Source: Thalassobaculum_A sp040219215
Lineage (GTDB): Bacteria; Pseudomonadota; Alphaproteobacteria; Thalassobaculales; Thalassobaculaceae
NCBI RefSeq assembly: GCF_040219215.1
Contig: NZ_JAVJSX010000012.1
Location: 124,001-188,000 of the forward strand
Length of the DNA: 64,000 nt
Direction: 5' to 3'
Positions 1 through 7,770 of the stretch are shown one piece after another (within the stretch, counting starts at the first letter, position 1; each line of letters begins with the position of its first letter). The position numbers were made by a program, and so were the translations under genes. The notes under the pieces are model-generated. The model was not told where the DNA came from. It saw only the letters and a program-made list of their open reading frames with translations, and made no database searches.

Positions 1-777
1 ATTACCGATCGCGATCCCTGGATCACCGCCCGCTATGACCAGGTGGTGGACACCCAATTGTGCACGGTGATCGGCAACAGCGACGGCGTCCGCGTCGGCA
101 CGATCGAGCACCTGATGGCGGCCCTGGCCGGCTGCGAGATCGACAACGCGATCATCGAGATCGACGCCGCCGAGGTCCCGGTGATGGACGGCTCGTCCGA
201 GCCGTTCGTATTCCTCATCGACTGCGTCGGCACGGTGGAGCTGGACGCCCCGCGCCGGGCCATCGAGGTGCGCAAGCCGATCACCGTCGGCAACGCCGCG
301 CGCGGCCTGACGCTGGCGCCGGCGGACGCGTTCTCGGTGGATTTCGAGATCGATTTCGCCAGCCCGGTGGTGTCGCACTCGACCCTGGACGTCCGGCTGG
401 TCAACGGCACCTTCAGGCGCGAGATCGCCAAGGCCCGCACCTTCGGTTTCCTGGAGGATGCCGAGCGGTTGCGCGCCATGGGACTTGCGCTGGGCGGCTC
501 GCTCGACAACACCGTGGTCGTCGACGGCGACCGGGTGCTGAACGAGGAAGGCCTGCGCTTCGACGACGAGTTCGTGCGCCACAAGGTGCTGGATTGCGTC
601 GGTGACCTGTATCTGGCCGGCGCCCCGATCCTGGGCCGCGTCACCGCCACCCGCTCGGGGCACCATACCAACAACGAGGTCCTGCGCGCGCTGTTCGCTG
701 ATCCGACCGCCTACGCCGTGGTCGAGATGCCGGAGAGTGCGTATGCCTATGCCGAGGCCCTGCCGGCGACGGCTTGA
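1..777 (+). CDS. lpxC: UDP-3-O-acyl-N-acetylglucosamine deacetylase LpxC, 5'-truncated by window edge
   Basis: Zinc deacetylase that catalyses the committed step of lipid A synthesis in the cytoplasm. The frame is open from base 1, giving 258 residues; the N-terminal part (about 40-50 residues) lies outside the window. Visible LpxC signatures are TIEHLMAAL (the first zinc-ligand histidine), EVPVMDGSS, FVRHKVLDCVGDLYL (histidine and aspartate ligands) and SGHHTNNEVLRAL with the catalytic histidine. The stop codon lies inside the 3' end of the convergent azoreductase gene, a 31-base tail overlap. In related genomes lpxC usually ends the ftsZ cell-division cluster, which would lie to the left. 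Family identity is very secure. Confidence 0.97.
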   Translation: MTDRDPWITARYDQVVDTQLCTVIGNSDGVRVGTIEHLMAALAGCEIDNAIIEIDAAEVPVMDGSSEPFVFLIDCVGTVELDAPRRAIEVRKPITVGNAARGLTLAPADAFSVDFEIDFASPVVSHSTLDVRLVNGTFRREIAKARTFGFLEDAERLRAMGLALGGSLDNTVVVDGDRVLNEEGLRFDDEFVRHKVLDCVGDLYLAGAPILGRVTATRSGHHTNNEVLRALFADPTAYAVVEMPESAYAYAEALPATA

Positions 778-1433
778 GGCAACGCCTCCGCGGCAAGCAT
801 ACCGGCCATCCTGACCGTCTCCGCTTCGGCTCGTTCAACCGAAAGCGCGTGGCGGTCGTCGCCAAACTCCTGATACTCGACCGCAACCGTATGGATCGCA
901 TCGGCGGCGACTCCCAGATAGCGGGCGCACGTCGCAATATGCGGGTCCAACTGGTTGAAGCGCGCCCTCGGGCCGCCCGGCTCGAAGCCGAATTCGCCGC
1001 GCGAACTGAGGACCAGCAGCCGTTTGCCGGACATCATCGGTTCCAGCGGCCAGTCGCCACGGCCGAGGTCGAAAGAGAACGTGCGTCCGATCCTGATCAC
1101 CTGATCGAACCAGGCCTTCAGCGCGCTCGGCATCCCGTAGTTGTACATCGGTGTGGCCAGCACGATCAGGTCCGCCGCTTCCAGTTCGTCGATCGCCGCA
1201 TCGGACCAGGACAGCACCCGGCGCATCGCCGCATCGCGCCGATCCTCGGGCGTGAAGCACGCGGCAATCCAGGCCTGCGTGACGTGCGACGGTGGATCAA
1301 TGGCAAGGTCGCGGCGAATGACCCGGTCGGCCGGACGGTGGGTGAGCCATTTGTCAACGAACCGCCGCGACAGCCGCCGACTGATCGACCGGTCGGTTCG
1401 GGGACTGGCGTCAAGGTGCAGAATCGTTGTCAT
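747..1433 (-). CDS. azoR: FMN-dependent NADH:quinone/azo oxidoreductase (AzoR family)
   Basis: 228-residue flavodoxin-fold enzyme that reduces quinones or azo compounds with NADH. The N-terminus MTTILHLDASPR is the phosphate-binding strand-loop typical of AzoR, ATPMYNYGMPSALKAWFDQ is the FMN-isoalloxazine loop, and LLVLSSRGEF follows. The start at 1433 is chosen because the family begins exactly there; an upstream ATG at 1499 only adds non-conserved residues. It is divergent from the LysR regulator at 1632 and the two share a 198-base intergenic region carrying a strong palindrome, so this gene is a good candidate target of that regulator (inference). Confidence 0.9.
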   Translation of the reverse strand: MTTILHLDASPRTDRSISRRLSRRFVDKWLTHRPADRVIRRDLAIDPPSHVTQAWIAACFTPEDRRDAAMRRVLSWSDAAIDELEAADLIVLATPMYNYGMPSALKAWFDQVIRIGRTFSFDLGRGDWPLEPMMSGKRLLVLSSRGEFGFEPGGPRARFNQLDPHIATCARYLGVAADAIHTVAVEYQEFGDDRHALSVERAEAETVRMAGMLAAEALPQAVAGRASA

Positions 1434-1574
1434 GTGCCTGCTCGTCAAAGGGGTTGAGCCGGGGCCGAACGCAAGCGCCGCCCGGCGGTCAGTCGTCACC
1501 CAGGGCCGCAGCCCCAGATGACTGCTGCTTATTTCGTGGATCTATGACCTGTGACAAATCGGGAGTTTTCATCC

Positions 1575-1599
1575 GATAGATGATCTGAGATCATCTATC
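1575..1599. promoter_or_regulatory. 25-bp near-contiguous palindrome, candidate LysR operator
   Basis: Two perfect 12-base arms, GATAGATGATCT and AGATCATCTATC, are separated by one G. The element lies 32 bases before the LysR start codon and 141 bases before the azoR start, in the region shared by the divergent pair. LysR-type regulators commonly bind dyads in such intergenic regions and repress themselves while activating the neighbour; that role is inferred. The AT-rich dyad stands out against the GC-rich surroundings. Confidence 0.7.
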
Positions 1600-1631
1600 A
1601 GTTTCTCGATGCTCCATCGGACTCGCCACGA

Positions 1632-2552
1632 ATGCGACGCCTGCCGTCACTCGGAGCCCTGCGCGCCTTTGAAGCAGCGGCCCGCCACCAGAGCTTCAAG
1701 CAGGCCGCCGCCGAACTTGGGGTGACGCCGACGGCGATCAGCCATCAGGTCCGCCAGCTTGAGGAATACCTTCGTGTCGCGTTGTTCAGGCGACAGGTCC
1801 GCAGGGTGGTCCTGACGCCGGAAGGCGATGCGCTTTATCCGGTCCTGCAAAGGGTATTCGACACGATCGCCGAGTCGGTTGACGCATTGCGGCGGCGGCC
1901 GGTTCGGCGGGTGGCGACGCTGTCCGCCACGGTCGCGTTCACTGCCAGGCTTCTGGTGCCGCATGTCGCCGCGTTCCGGGTGCTTCATCCGGACTGGGAT
2001 CTACGGCTTCACGCGTCCGACGATCCGGTCGACCTGCATGCCGGTGAGGCTGATGCCGCGATACGCTATGGCCCTGGACGATACCCGGGCCTCACCGCCA
2101 TGCCGGTCATCACGGACCGTTTCCTGCCCACCTGCAGTCCGCATCTCGGCCTTACGCGGCCACAGGATCTCGCCGGGAGCGTGTTGATCCACTTCGAGTG
2201 GCGCGCCGCCGGGCCCGAGTCCACGCGACCAAACTGGCGCGCCTGGGCACGACGGGCCGGTGTCGAGGGCTTCGATGCCGCTTCCGGGATCACGTTCAGC
2301 GACGAAAGCAGCGCCATCCAGGCGACCATCGCAGGCCAAGGTGTCGCCCTGCTGAGTTCCGCCCTGGTGGCCGGCGAACTCGCCTCCGGGGCACTTGTTC
2401 AGCCGTTCGGCCCGGCCCTGGACGGGTCGCACTACGACCTCGTGTTCCCGATCGATGCCGAGGACCGGCCCCCCGTCGCTGCGCTGCGCCGCTGGGTGGC
2501 GTCCGTGCTCATCCCCCGTCTCGCGTCGGCTCCCCAAGCATCTCCTCGATGA
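1632..2552 (+). CDS. LysR family transcriptional regulator (GcvA-like)
   Basis: 306-residue regulator. Residues 1-65 form the winged HTH (LPSLGALRAFEAAARHQSF, then KQAAAELGVTPTAISHQVRQLEEYL), which is the GcvA/AmpR-like subgroup pattern. The remaining residues form the periplasmic-binding-like effector domain. It is divergent from azoR, and the operator-like palindrome at 1575-1599 sits just upstream. Its 3' end overlaps the convergent merR gene by 44 bases. The effector cannot be read from sequence. Oddly, LysR/AzoR pairs normally stand apart from mer genes, so the overlap suggests tight packing rather than joint function. Confidence 0.93.
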   Translation: MRRLPSLGALRAFEAAARHQSFKQAAAELGVTPTAISHQVRQLEEYLRVALFRRQVRRVVLTPEGDALYPVLQRVFDTIAESVDALRRRPVRRVATLSATVAFTARLLVPHVAAFRVLHPDWDLRLHASDDPVDLHAGEADAAIRYGPGRYPGLTAMPVITDRFLPTCSPHLGLTRPQDLAGSVLIHFEWRAAGPESTRPNWRAWARRAGVEGFDAASGITFSDESSAIQATIAGQGVALLSSALVAGELASGALVQPFGPALDGSHYDLVFPIDAEDRPPVAALRRWVASVLIPRLASAPQASPR

Positions 2553-2943
2553 TTGCGCAGTCCGGCACCTGATCGCCGGAACAGCGCTCAGCCATGACTG
2601 ACAGGGTGCGCTCCAGTCGCTGCAGGTCACGAATACGGTCTCGCACACTGGTAAGGTGAGTCATGGTCATGGCCTGGATCTCACCGCAGGTGTAGGCGTG
2701 CTCGTCGACCATCGACAGCAGGCTTCGCAGTTCCTCGATCGGAAACCCAAGTTCCCGAGCCCGCAGAATGAAGCGCAGTCGCCGCTGGTCCGCCTCGCGA
2801 TACTGGCGATGCCCACCGACGCTGCGGGCGGGCGGTGCAAGCAGGCCGATCTTCTCGTAGTAGCGCACCGTTTCAATGTGGCACCCGGCCCGTTTCGCCA
2901 GTGTACCGCGGGTCAGAACATCTCGCGAAGTCGTGAACGTCAT
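2509..2943 (-). CDS. merR: Mercury-responsive regulator MerR
   Basis: 144-residue MerR-family protein. The HTH is GTLAKRAGCHIETVRYYEKIGLL near residues 13-35, followed by RSVGGHRQY. Three cysteines, C86 (YTCGEI), C121 and C129 (RCSGDQVPDC), match the arrangement of the three Hg(II)-binding cysteines in MerR, which is what separates it from CueR or ZntR. It is transcribed away from merF, with a 71-base intergenic region holding the candidate promoter. Known family behaviour: it represses without metal and untwists the promoter when Hg(II) is bound. The downstream merA and merB make the mercury assignment secure. Confidence 0.93.
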   Translation of the reverse strand: MTFTTSRDVLTRGTLAKRAGCHIETVRYYEKIGLLAPPARSVGGHRQYREADQRRLRFILRARELGFPIEELRSLLSMVDEHAYTCGEIQAMTMTHLTSVRDRIRDLQRLERTLSVMAERCSGDQVPDCAIIEEMLGEPTRDGG

Positions 2944-2957
2944 GCCGGAGATCCCTC

Positions 2958-2990
2958 TTGAACCTGTAGCTGCGACAGAGTCGATCGTAG
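2958..2990 (+). promoter_or_regulatory. Candidate MerR-type promoter/operator of merFAB
   Basis: A -35-like TTGAAC at 2958-2963 is followed by a dyad CTGT-N7-ACAG at 2964-2978 and a weak -10-like TCGTAG around 2985-2990. The spacer would be 19-21 bp, longer than the normal 17, as expected for promoters remodelled by MerR proteins. The -10 assignment is uncertain. The element lies between the divergent merR and merF start codons. Confidence 0.5.
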
Positions 2991-3014
2991 CGTCCGGTAC
3001 TGACGGAGACCACC

Positions 3015-3230
3015 ATGACGTCTGGCGGAAACCTGCTGCGAACCGGTGTGATCGGCACCGTGATAGTCGCGCTTTGCTGCTTCACCCCGGTCCTGGTGAT
3101 CTTGCTGGGCGCAGTCGGCCTGTCGGCGCTGACCGGATACCTCGACCTCGTGCTGATCCCGGCTCTGGGATTTTTCATCCTGCTAACGGCGTACGCGCTG
3201 TACCGCCGCAGCGGGCAACCGCAGTCCTGA
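3015..3230 (+). CDS. merF: Mercury(II) transporter MerF, short form
   Basis: 71-residue inner-membrane protein with two predicted helices (about residues 9-30 and 38-62). ALCCFTPVLVILLGAVGLSA matches MerF closely, and its vicinal cysteine pair at 21-22 carries Hg(II) across the membrane. Canonical MerF has a second CC pair near a roughly 81-residue C-terminus; here the protein ends YRRSGQPQS and that pair is absent. GGAG lies about 8 bases before the ATG. MerA begins 14 bases after its stop codon. No merT or merP is present, so MerF is the only evident importer. Confidence 0.9.
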   Translation: MTSGGNLLRTGVIGTVIVALCCFTPVLVILLGAVGLSALTGYLDLVLIPALGFFILLTAYALYRRSGQPQS

Positions 3231-3244
3231 GAGCAGGAACAGTC

Positions 3245-4672
3245 ATGTCTCAATGTTGCGACGAACCTTCCGGCAGCGGCCATTTCGACCTCGCCGTTCT
3301 CGGCGCTGGATCGGCCGGGTTCTCTGCCGCCATCACTGCCGCCGATCTTGGAGCCCGCGTCGCGCTGATCGGCTACGGAACCATCGGAGGTACCTGCGTA
3401 AACGTTGGCTGCGTGCCATCCAAGACGCTGATCCGTGCGATGGAGTCGGTGCACGGCGCCCAGACAGCTGCGAGATTCGGCGGCATCGCCGGCGATGCCC
3501 GGATAACCGAATGGCAGGCAGTGGTTGCCGGCAAGGACGAGTTGGTTTCCTCGCTGCGCCGCCGCAAGTACCTCGACCTGCTGCCCGAGTACCCCGGTAT
3601 TGCGTACCGCGAAGGTTCGGGTCGACTGGTCACTGATGGCGTCGAAGTCGCGGGCACTCTTATCCGGACCGACCGGGTAATCATCGCGACCGGCGCATCG
3701 CCGAGTATCCCCGCCATTCCTGGTATCGAGACCGTTGAGTGCCTGACCAGCACCACGGCGCTTGAGTTGACGGTACTGCCCGCGACGTTGCTGGTGCTGG
3801 GTGGGGGTTACATCGGCTGCGAGCTGGCGCAGATGTTCCAGCGGGCCGGGGTTTCGGTAACGCTGGTCACCCGCTCACGACTGATGCCCGGCGCAGAACC
3901 GGAGATCTCCGACGCGCTGACCGACTTTCTGCGCGACGCCGGCATTGTGGTGGTCACCGGCCTTGCCTACCGACGGGTTCGCAAGGAGGAAGACGGCATC
4001 GTGCTCACAGCGGTAAAGGACGGCAAAACCTTTGATCTGCAGGCCGACCGGCTGCTGGCGGCGACCGGTCGCACGCCGAACTCGGCAGGCATGGGGCTGG
4101 CCGCGGCCGGCGTGACCACTCGATCGGGTGGCAGCGTGATTGTCGACGGACACCTGCGCTCGAGCCAACCAGGCGTCTATGCGGCGGGGGATGTCACCGG
4201 GCGCGATCCATTCGTGTATATGGCGGCTTACGGTGGCAAGATCGCCGCGCTCAACGCTCTGGGAAGCGATCCACGGCAGTACGACCACGCGACGATGCCG
4301 TGGGTGGTGTTCACCGACCCGCAGGTCGCCGGCGTCGGATTGACCGAAGCGGCGGCCGGGGATGCGGGACATCGGGTCAAGACATCCATCCTGCCGCTTG
4401 ACCAGTTGCCTCGAGCCCTGGCCGCTCGCGACACGCGCGGCCTGATCAAGCTGGTCGCCGATGCCGATACCGACCGCCTGCTCGGCGCCCAGATCCTGGC
4501 GCCGGAGGGCGCAGATGCCATTCAGACGGCCGTGCTGGCGATCAAGCACGGCATGACGACGATGGCACTCGGCGAAACCATCTTCCCGTACCTGACGACT
4601 GTCGAAGGTCTGAAGCTGGCGGCCCAGGGATTCGGACGGGACGTCTCCAAGCTGTCCTGCTGTGCCGGATAG
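3245..4672 (+). CDS. merA: Mercuric reductase MerA, without N-terminal HMA domain
   Basis: 475-residue flavoprotein disulfide reductase that reduces Hg(II) to Hg(0) with NADPH. GTCVNVGCVPSK contains the redox pair C51/C56, LLVLGGGYIGCELAQ is the NAD(P)-binding motif, YAAGDVTG the second FAD motif, and the C-terminus LSCCAG carries the vicinal C472/C473 pair that delivers Hg(II) and distinguishes MerA from other reductases. There is no N-terminal heavy-metal-associated domain, but the protein begins MSQCCDEP, with a CC pair at residues 4-5. The start at 3245 follows merF directly; the frame is open further upstream to 2876, but that stretch overlaps merF. It sits 19 bases before merB. Confidence 0.97.
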   Translation: MSQCCDEPSGSGHFDLAVLGAGSAGFSAAITAADLGARVALIGYGTIGGTCVNVGCVPSKTLIRAMESVHGAQTAARFGGIAGDARITEWQAVVAGKDELVSSLRRRKYLDLLPEYPGIAYREGSGRLVTDGVEVAGTLIRTDRVIIATGASPSIPAIPGIETVECLTSTTALELTVLPATLLVLGGGYIGCELAQMFQRAGVSVTLVTRSRLMPGAEPEISDALTDFLRDAGIVVVTGLAYRRVRKEEDGIVLTAVKDGKTFDLQADRLLAATGRTPNSAGMGLAAAGVTTRSGGSVIVDGHLRSSQPGVYAAGDVTGRDPFVYMAAYGGKIAALNALGSDPRQYDHATMPWVVFTDPQVAGVGLTEAAAGDAGHRVKTSILPLDQLPRALAARDTRGLIKLVADADTDRLLGAQILAPEGADAIQTAVLAIKHGMTTMALGETIFPYLTTVEGLKLAAQGFGRDVSKLSCCAG

Positions 4673-4691
4673 CGATCAGCGGAGGAATGCG

Positions 4692-5348
4692 ATGAGCGAC
4701 GCAATCGCGGAATATCTGCGCCGGGGATGGTTCGCCAGTGGCGATGCCGTATCGCAGACCGTGCTGCTCTGCCTCTACCGTCAGCTGGCCAAAGGACATC
4801 CGGTTGCACCGGCTGATCTGGCCGCCGCCGCATCGGTCGATCCCATCAACGTGGAAGGCATCATCCGGGCGATAGAGCCGACCCGGATCCAGTTTGACGA
4901 AACCGGGCGCAAGATCGTTGCGTATGGCGGGCTAAGCCTTGAACCGACCAAGCACCTCTTCGTCTTCTCCGGACAGGTGCTGTACACGTGGTGTGTGTTC
5001 GACGCGTTGTTCCTGGCAGAGATTTTGGATGGGAGCGCGGACGTTTCGTCCCGCTGCCCTGCTACCGGCATTCGTGTGTCCCTGACCGTCACCCCGACGG
5101 GGGTGTCCGATATCGAGCCCGCGGGAACCGTCATGTCGTTCGTCATGCCGACCGCCGAGGCGCGCTGTAGCGATCTCCGCGGTGCGTTCTGCAATCACGT
5201 CAGTTTCTTTGCCTCGCCAACCGCGGGAGAGGCGTGGCTCGCCAGCCAACCGAACGGCCGCATCGTCACCCCGGCCGAAGCGTTCCGATTGGCTGGTATC
5301 CGCAACCGGGCCACGTTCAACGCGATTTCAATAGGCCGAATTCCCTGA
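4692..5348 (+). CDS. merB: Organomercurial lyase MerB
   Basis: 218-residue enzyme that protonolytically cleaves C-Hg bonds and hands Hg(II) to MerA. The catalytic residues are all visible: C101 and D104 in YTWCVFDALF and C167 in AFCNHVSFFAS, preceded by the N-terminal winged-helix-like region. GGAGGA at 4681-4686 fixes the start at 4692 rather than the slightly upstream in-frame ATG at 4662, which would overlap merA. It makes this a broad-spectrum mer locus. It is followed by a strong bidirectional terminator at 5369. Confidence 0.97.
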   Translation: MSDAIAEYLRRGWFASGDAVSQTVLLCLYRQLAKGHPVAPADLAAAASVDPINVEGIIRAIEPTRIQFDETGRKIVAYGGLSLEPTKHLFVFSGQVLYTWCVFDALFLAEILDGSADVSSRCPATGIRVSLTVTPTGVSDIEPAGTVMSFVMPTAEARCSDLRGAFCNHVSFFASPTAGEAWLASQPNGRIVTPAEAFRLAGIRNRATFNAISIGRIP

Positions 5349-5368
5349 AGACGAACCCGATCAAAGAA

Positions 5369-5394
5369 AAAGCCCCGGCAGACGCCGGGGCTTT
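5369..5394. terminator. Bidirectional intrinsic terminator between merB and ilvE
   Basis: Arms AAAGCCCCGGC (5369-5379) and GCCGGGGCTTT (5384-5394) flank the four-base loop AGAC. A-rich sequence precedes it and T-rich sequence follows, so it can act on both the rightward mer transcript and the leftward ilvE transcript. Confidence 0.88.
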
Positions 5395-5423
5395 CTCTGT
5401 TCGATCAATGCGCAGTTGGCGTC

Positions 5424-6326
5424 TTACTCCGCCGCCTGCGCGCTGGCCGGGGCCGAACGGACCAGGGCGTCGTAGTCCTCCACCAGGGCACGGGTGATGT
5501 CGCCGGGAGTAAAGGTGTAGTCGGCGATCGAGCCGACCGGCGTCACCTCCGCGGCGGTGCCGGTCAGGAAGCATTCGGCGGCGTTCGCCATCTCCTCCGG
5601 CCGGATCTGCCGCTCGACCACCTCGAAGCCGCGGGCCCGGGCCAGATCGATGACCGTGCGCCGGGTAATGCCGTCAAGGAAGCAGTCCGGGGTCGGGGTG
5701 TGGATCTTGCCGTCCTTCATGACGAAGAACACGTTGGCGCCGGTCGCCTCGGCCACCAACCCGCGGTAGTCGAGCATAAGGGCGTCGTGGAAGCCGTCGC
5801 GCTCCGCCTTGTGCTTGGACAGCGTGCAGATCATGTACAGGCCAGCCGCCTTGGCATGCACCGGAGCGGTGTCCGGTGCCGGGCGGCGCCAGCTCGACAG
5901 GGCCAGACGGATGCCCTTCATCTTGGCGGCGGGGTCGAAGTAGGACGGCCATTCCCAGGCGGCGATCGCCAGGTGGATGCGGTTGTTCTGGGCGGAAACG
6001 CCCATCATCTCGCTGCCGCGCCAGGCGACCGGACGGACATAGCCGTCGACAATCCCCATGGAGTCGATCACCGCCCGCTTGGCCGTCTCGATCTCGGCGG
6101 CGCTGTACGGGATCTCGAAGTCGAGGGTCGCCGCCGAGCGCTGCAGACGCTGGGTGTGCTCCAGCGACTTGAACACCCGGCCGCTATAAACGCGTTCGCC
6201 CTCGAACACGGAACTGGCATAATGCAAAGCGTGAGTAAGCACGTGCAACTTGGCGTCCCGCCACGGGATCAGAGCGCCGTCGAACCAGATCGCACCGTCA
6301 CGGTCGTCGAAGGGAATCAAGGACAT
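5424..6326 (-). CDS. ilvE: Branched-chain amino acid aminotransferase
   Basis: 300-residue class IV PLP aminotransferase that interconverts Leu/Ile/Val and their 2-oxoacids with glutamate/2-oxoglutarate. HALHYASSVFEGERVY, VHAKAAGLYM (with the PLP lysine), EATGANVFFV and FLDGITRRTVIDLAR are standard IlvE motifs, and CFLTGTAAEVTPV is the C-terminal phosphate-binding region. It is divergent from the MarR-type gene at 6456. A promoter-like pair for it overlaps the marR start codon, so the two genes may be co-regulated (inference). Confidence 0.95.
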   Translation of the reverse strand: MSLIPFDDRDGAIWFDGALIPWRDAKLHVLTHALHYASSVFEGERVYSGRVFKSLEHTQRLQRSAATLDFEIPYSAAEIETAKRAVIDSMGIVDGYVRPVAWRGSEMMGVSAQNNRIHLAIAAWEWPSYFDPAAKMKGIRLALSSWRRPAPDTAPVHAKAAGLYMICTLSKHKAERDGFHDALMLDYRGLVAEATGANVFFVMKDGKIHTPTPDCFLDGITRRTVIDLARARGFEVVERQIRPEEMANAAECFLTGTAAEVTPVGSIADYTFTPGDITRALVEDYDALVRSAPASAQAAE

Positions 6327-6425
6327 GGTGTCGCTTCCTGCCTGGCTGTCGTCCGGCGTTGCGCCGGTCAGAAACGATCCGTGGACCGCTTCATGAAGTT
6401 CTTTTGTGTCTCAGTTTACACCGAC

Positions 6426-6464
6426 CGCATAACATTCGGAAGAAAGTAAGTCAACATGGTTGAC
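6426..6464. promoter_or_regulatory. Candidate ilvE promoter overlapping a dyad centred on the marR start codon
   Basis: GTCAAC and GTTGAC (6450-6455 and 6459-6464) form a perfect six-base dyad whose three-base centre is the marR ATG. On the minus strand TTGACT (6449-6454) and TATGCG (6426-6431) are separated by 17 bases, a plausible sigma70-type promoter reading into ilvE. A MarR dimer bound to the dyad would block both ilvE transcription and its own expression; this is inference from position. Confidence 0.45.
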
Positions 6465-6989
6465 GTAAAGGGCATCGCGAATCCGCTGTTCCTGCGCGAG
6501 GAGGAACTGCGCCAGGCGATCGAGATGCTGTTCTTCGCGTACCGCGACTTCACCGGCGAGCCGGACACCATTCTGGCCGGCCTCGGGCTCGGGCGGGCGC
6601 ATCACCGGGTGATCTACTTCGTCGGCCGGAACCCCGGCATCACCGTGTCGGAACTGTTGCGCATCCTGCGGATCACCAAGCAGAGCCTGTCCCGGGTCCT
6701 CAGCCATCTGGTCGAGGAGCAGTACATCGTGCAGCGGCCGGGCGAGCGCGACCGGCGGCAGCGGCTGCTGTCCCTCACCCAGCGCGGCATCGAACTCGAA
6801 CGGCGGCTGACGGCCAACCAGCGCGAACGCATTGCCACCGCGTTCCGCAACGCCGGCGCCGAGGCGGTCCAGGGTTTCAACCTTGTTCTGCACGGCATCA
6901 TCGACCCGGAAGACCGTCCGCGGTTCGATGTTCCCGGCGTCGGTGGGCCAACTGCCGCCGCGCGTCTCAAGGCCGGTGGAAAGCGCTGA
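6456..6989 (+). CDS. MarR family regulator (PetP-like)
   Basis: 177-residue winged-helix protein: ITVSELLRILRITKQSLSRVLSHLVEEQYIVQR is the HTH and recognition helix, and PGERDRRQRLLSLTQRG the wing. It is the first gene of an operon with an OmpR-type response regulator (11-base gap) and a membrane kinase. This MarR plus response-regulator pairing is known from alphaproteobacteria as PetP/PetR of Rhodobacter capsulatus, tied there to cytochrome expression; transfer of that role here is only a hypothesis. A dyad spans its start codon. Confidence 0.88.
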   Translation: MVDVKGIANPLFLREEELRQAIEMLFFAYRDFTGEPDTILAGLGLGRAHHRVIYFVGRNPGITVSELLRILRITKQSLSRVLSHLVEEQYIVQRPGERDRRQRLLSLTQRGIELERRLTANQRERIATAFRNAGAEAVQGFNLVLHGIIDPEDRPRFDVPGVGGPTAAARLKAGGKR

Positions 6990-7000
6990 ACCGCAAGGCC

Positions 7001-7756
7001 ATGGCCGAAAGCCCTCAAACCCTTCCAAACCAGGCGATGCCGGACGAAACAATGGTCCCCGAGGATCTGCCGCACATCCTGGTCGTCGACGACGACCACC
7101 GGCTGCGCGAGCTGCTGCGCCGCTTCCTGTCGGACAACGGGTTCCGGGTATCGGCCGCCGGCGACGCGGCCGAGGCGCGCGCGCGGATGGCCGGCGTGGC
7201 CTACGACCTCATGGTCCTCGACGTCATGATGCCGGGGGAGAGCGGCATCGAACTGACCCGGGACCTGCGCCGCAGTGAGCGGATACCCATCCTGATGCTG
7301 ACCGCCATGGGCGAAGCCGAGCACCGGATCGCCGGGCTGGAAAGCGGTGTCGACGACTATCTCGCCAAGCCGTTCGAACCGCGCGAACTGCTGCTGCGGA
7401 TCCGCACGATCCTGCGCCGGGTCGGCGAGCCGGCGGTTGCGCCCGCCGCAGCGGCGGACACCGAGGTGAGGTTCGGACCGTTCCGCTTCGACCTTGGTCA
7501 GAACATCCTCTGGCGCGGCGATACCCCGGTGCGGTTGACCGAGGCCGAAGCCGCCTTGCTGCGGGCCTTTGCGCTGGCTCCCGGCGTCACCTTCAGCCGC
7601 GAGGATCTGGTCGACAGCAGCGCCGTCAACGGTGGAATCCGGACTGTCGACGTGCAGATCACCCGCCTGCGTCGCAAGATCGAGCCGGACTCTAAATTCC
7701 CTCGGTTCTTGCAGACTGTCCGCGGAAAGGGTTACGTGCTGCGACTGGAAAGCTGA
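7001..7756 (+). CDS. OmpR/PhoB-type response regulator (PetR-like)
   Basis: 251 residues. The receiver domain (about 25-140) starts HILVVDDDHRLRELL, with phosphoacceptor D74 in LMVLDVMMPG and the conserved K in DYLAKPFEPREL. The DNA-binding winged helix (about 155-250) ends VDVQITRLRRKIE...VRGKGYVLRLES. An N-terminal extension of about 22 residues precedes the receiver; ATG at 7052 would remove most of it. It lies between the MarR gene and the histidine kinase at 7771 (14-base gap), so the three probably form one transcript. Confidence 0.93.
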   Translation: MAESPQTLPNQAMPDETMVPEDLPHILVVDDDHRLRELLRRFLSDNGFRVSAAGDAAEARARMAGVAYDLMVLDVMMPGESGIELTRDLRRSERIPILMLTAMGEAEHRIAGLESGVDDYLAKPFEPRELLLRIRTILRRVGEPAVAPAAAADTEVRFGPFRFDLGQNILWRGDTPVRLTEAEAALLRAFALAPGVTFSREDLVDSSAVNGGIRTVDVQITRLRRKIEPDSKFPRFLQTVRGKGYVLRLES

Positions 7757-7770
7757 GGTCCGCAGCAGAG

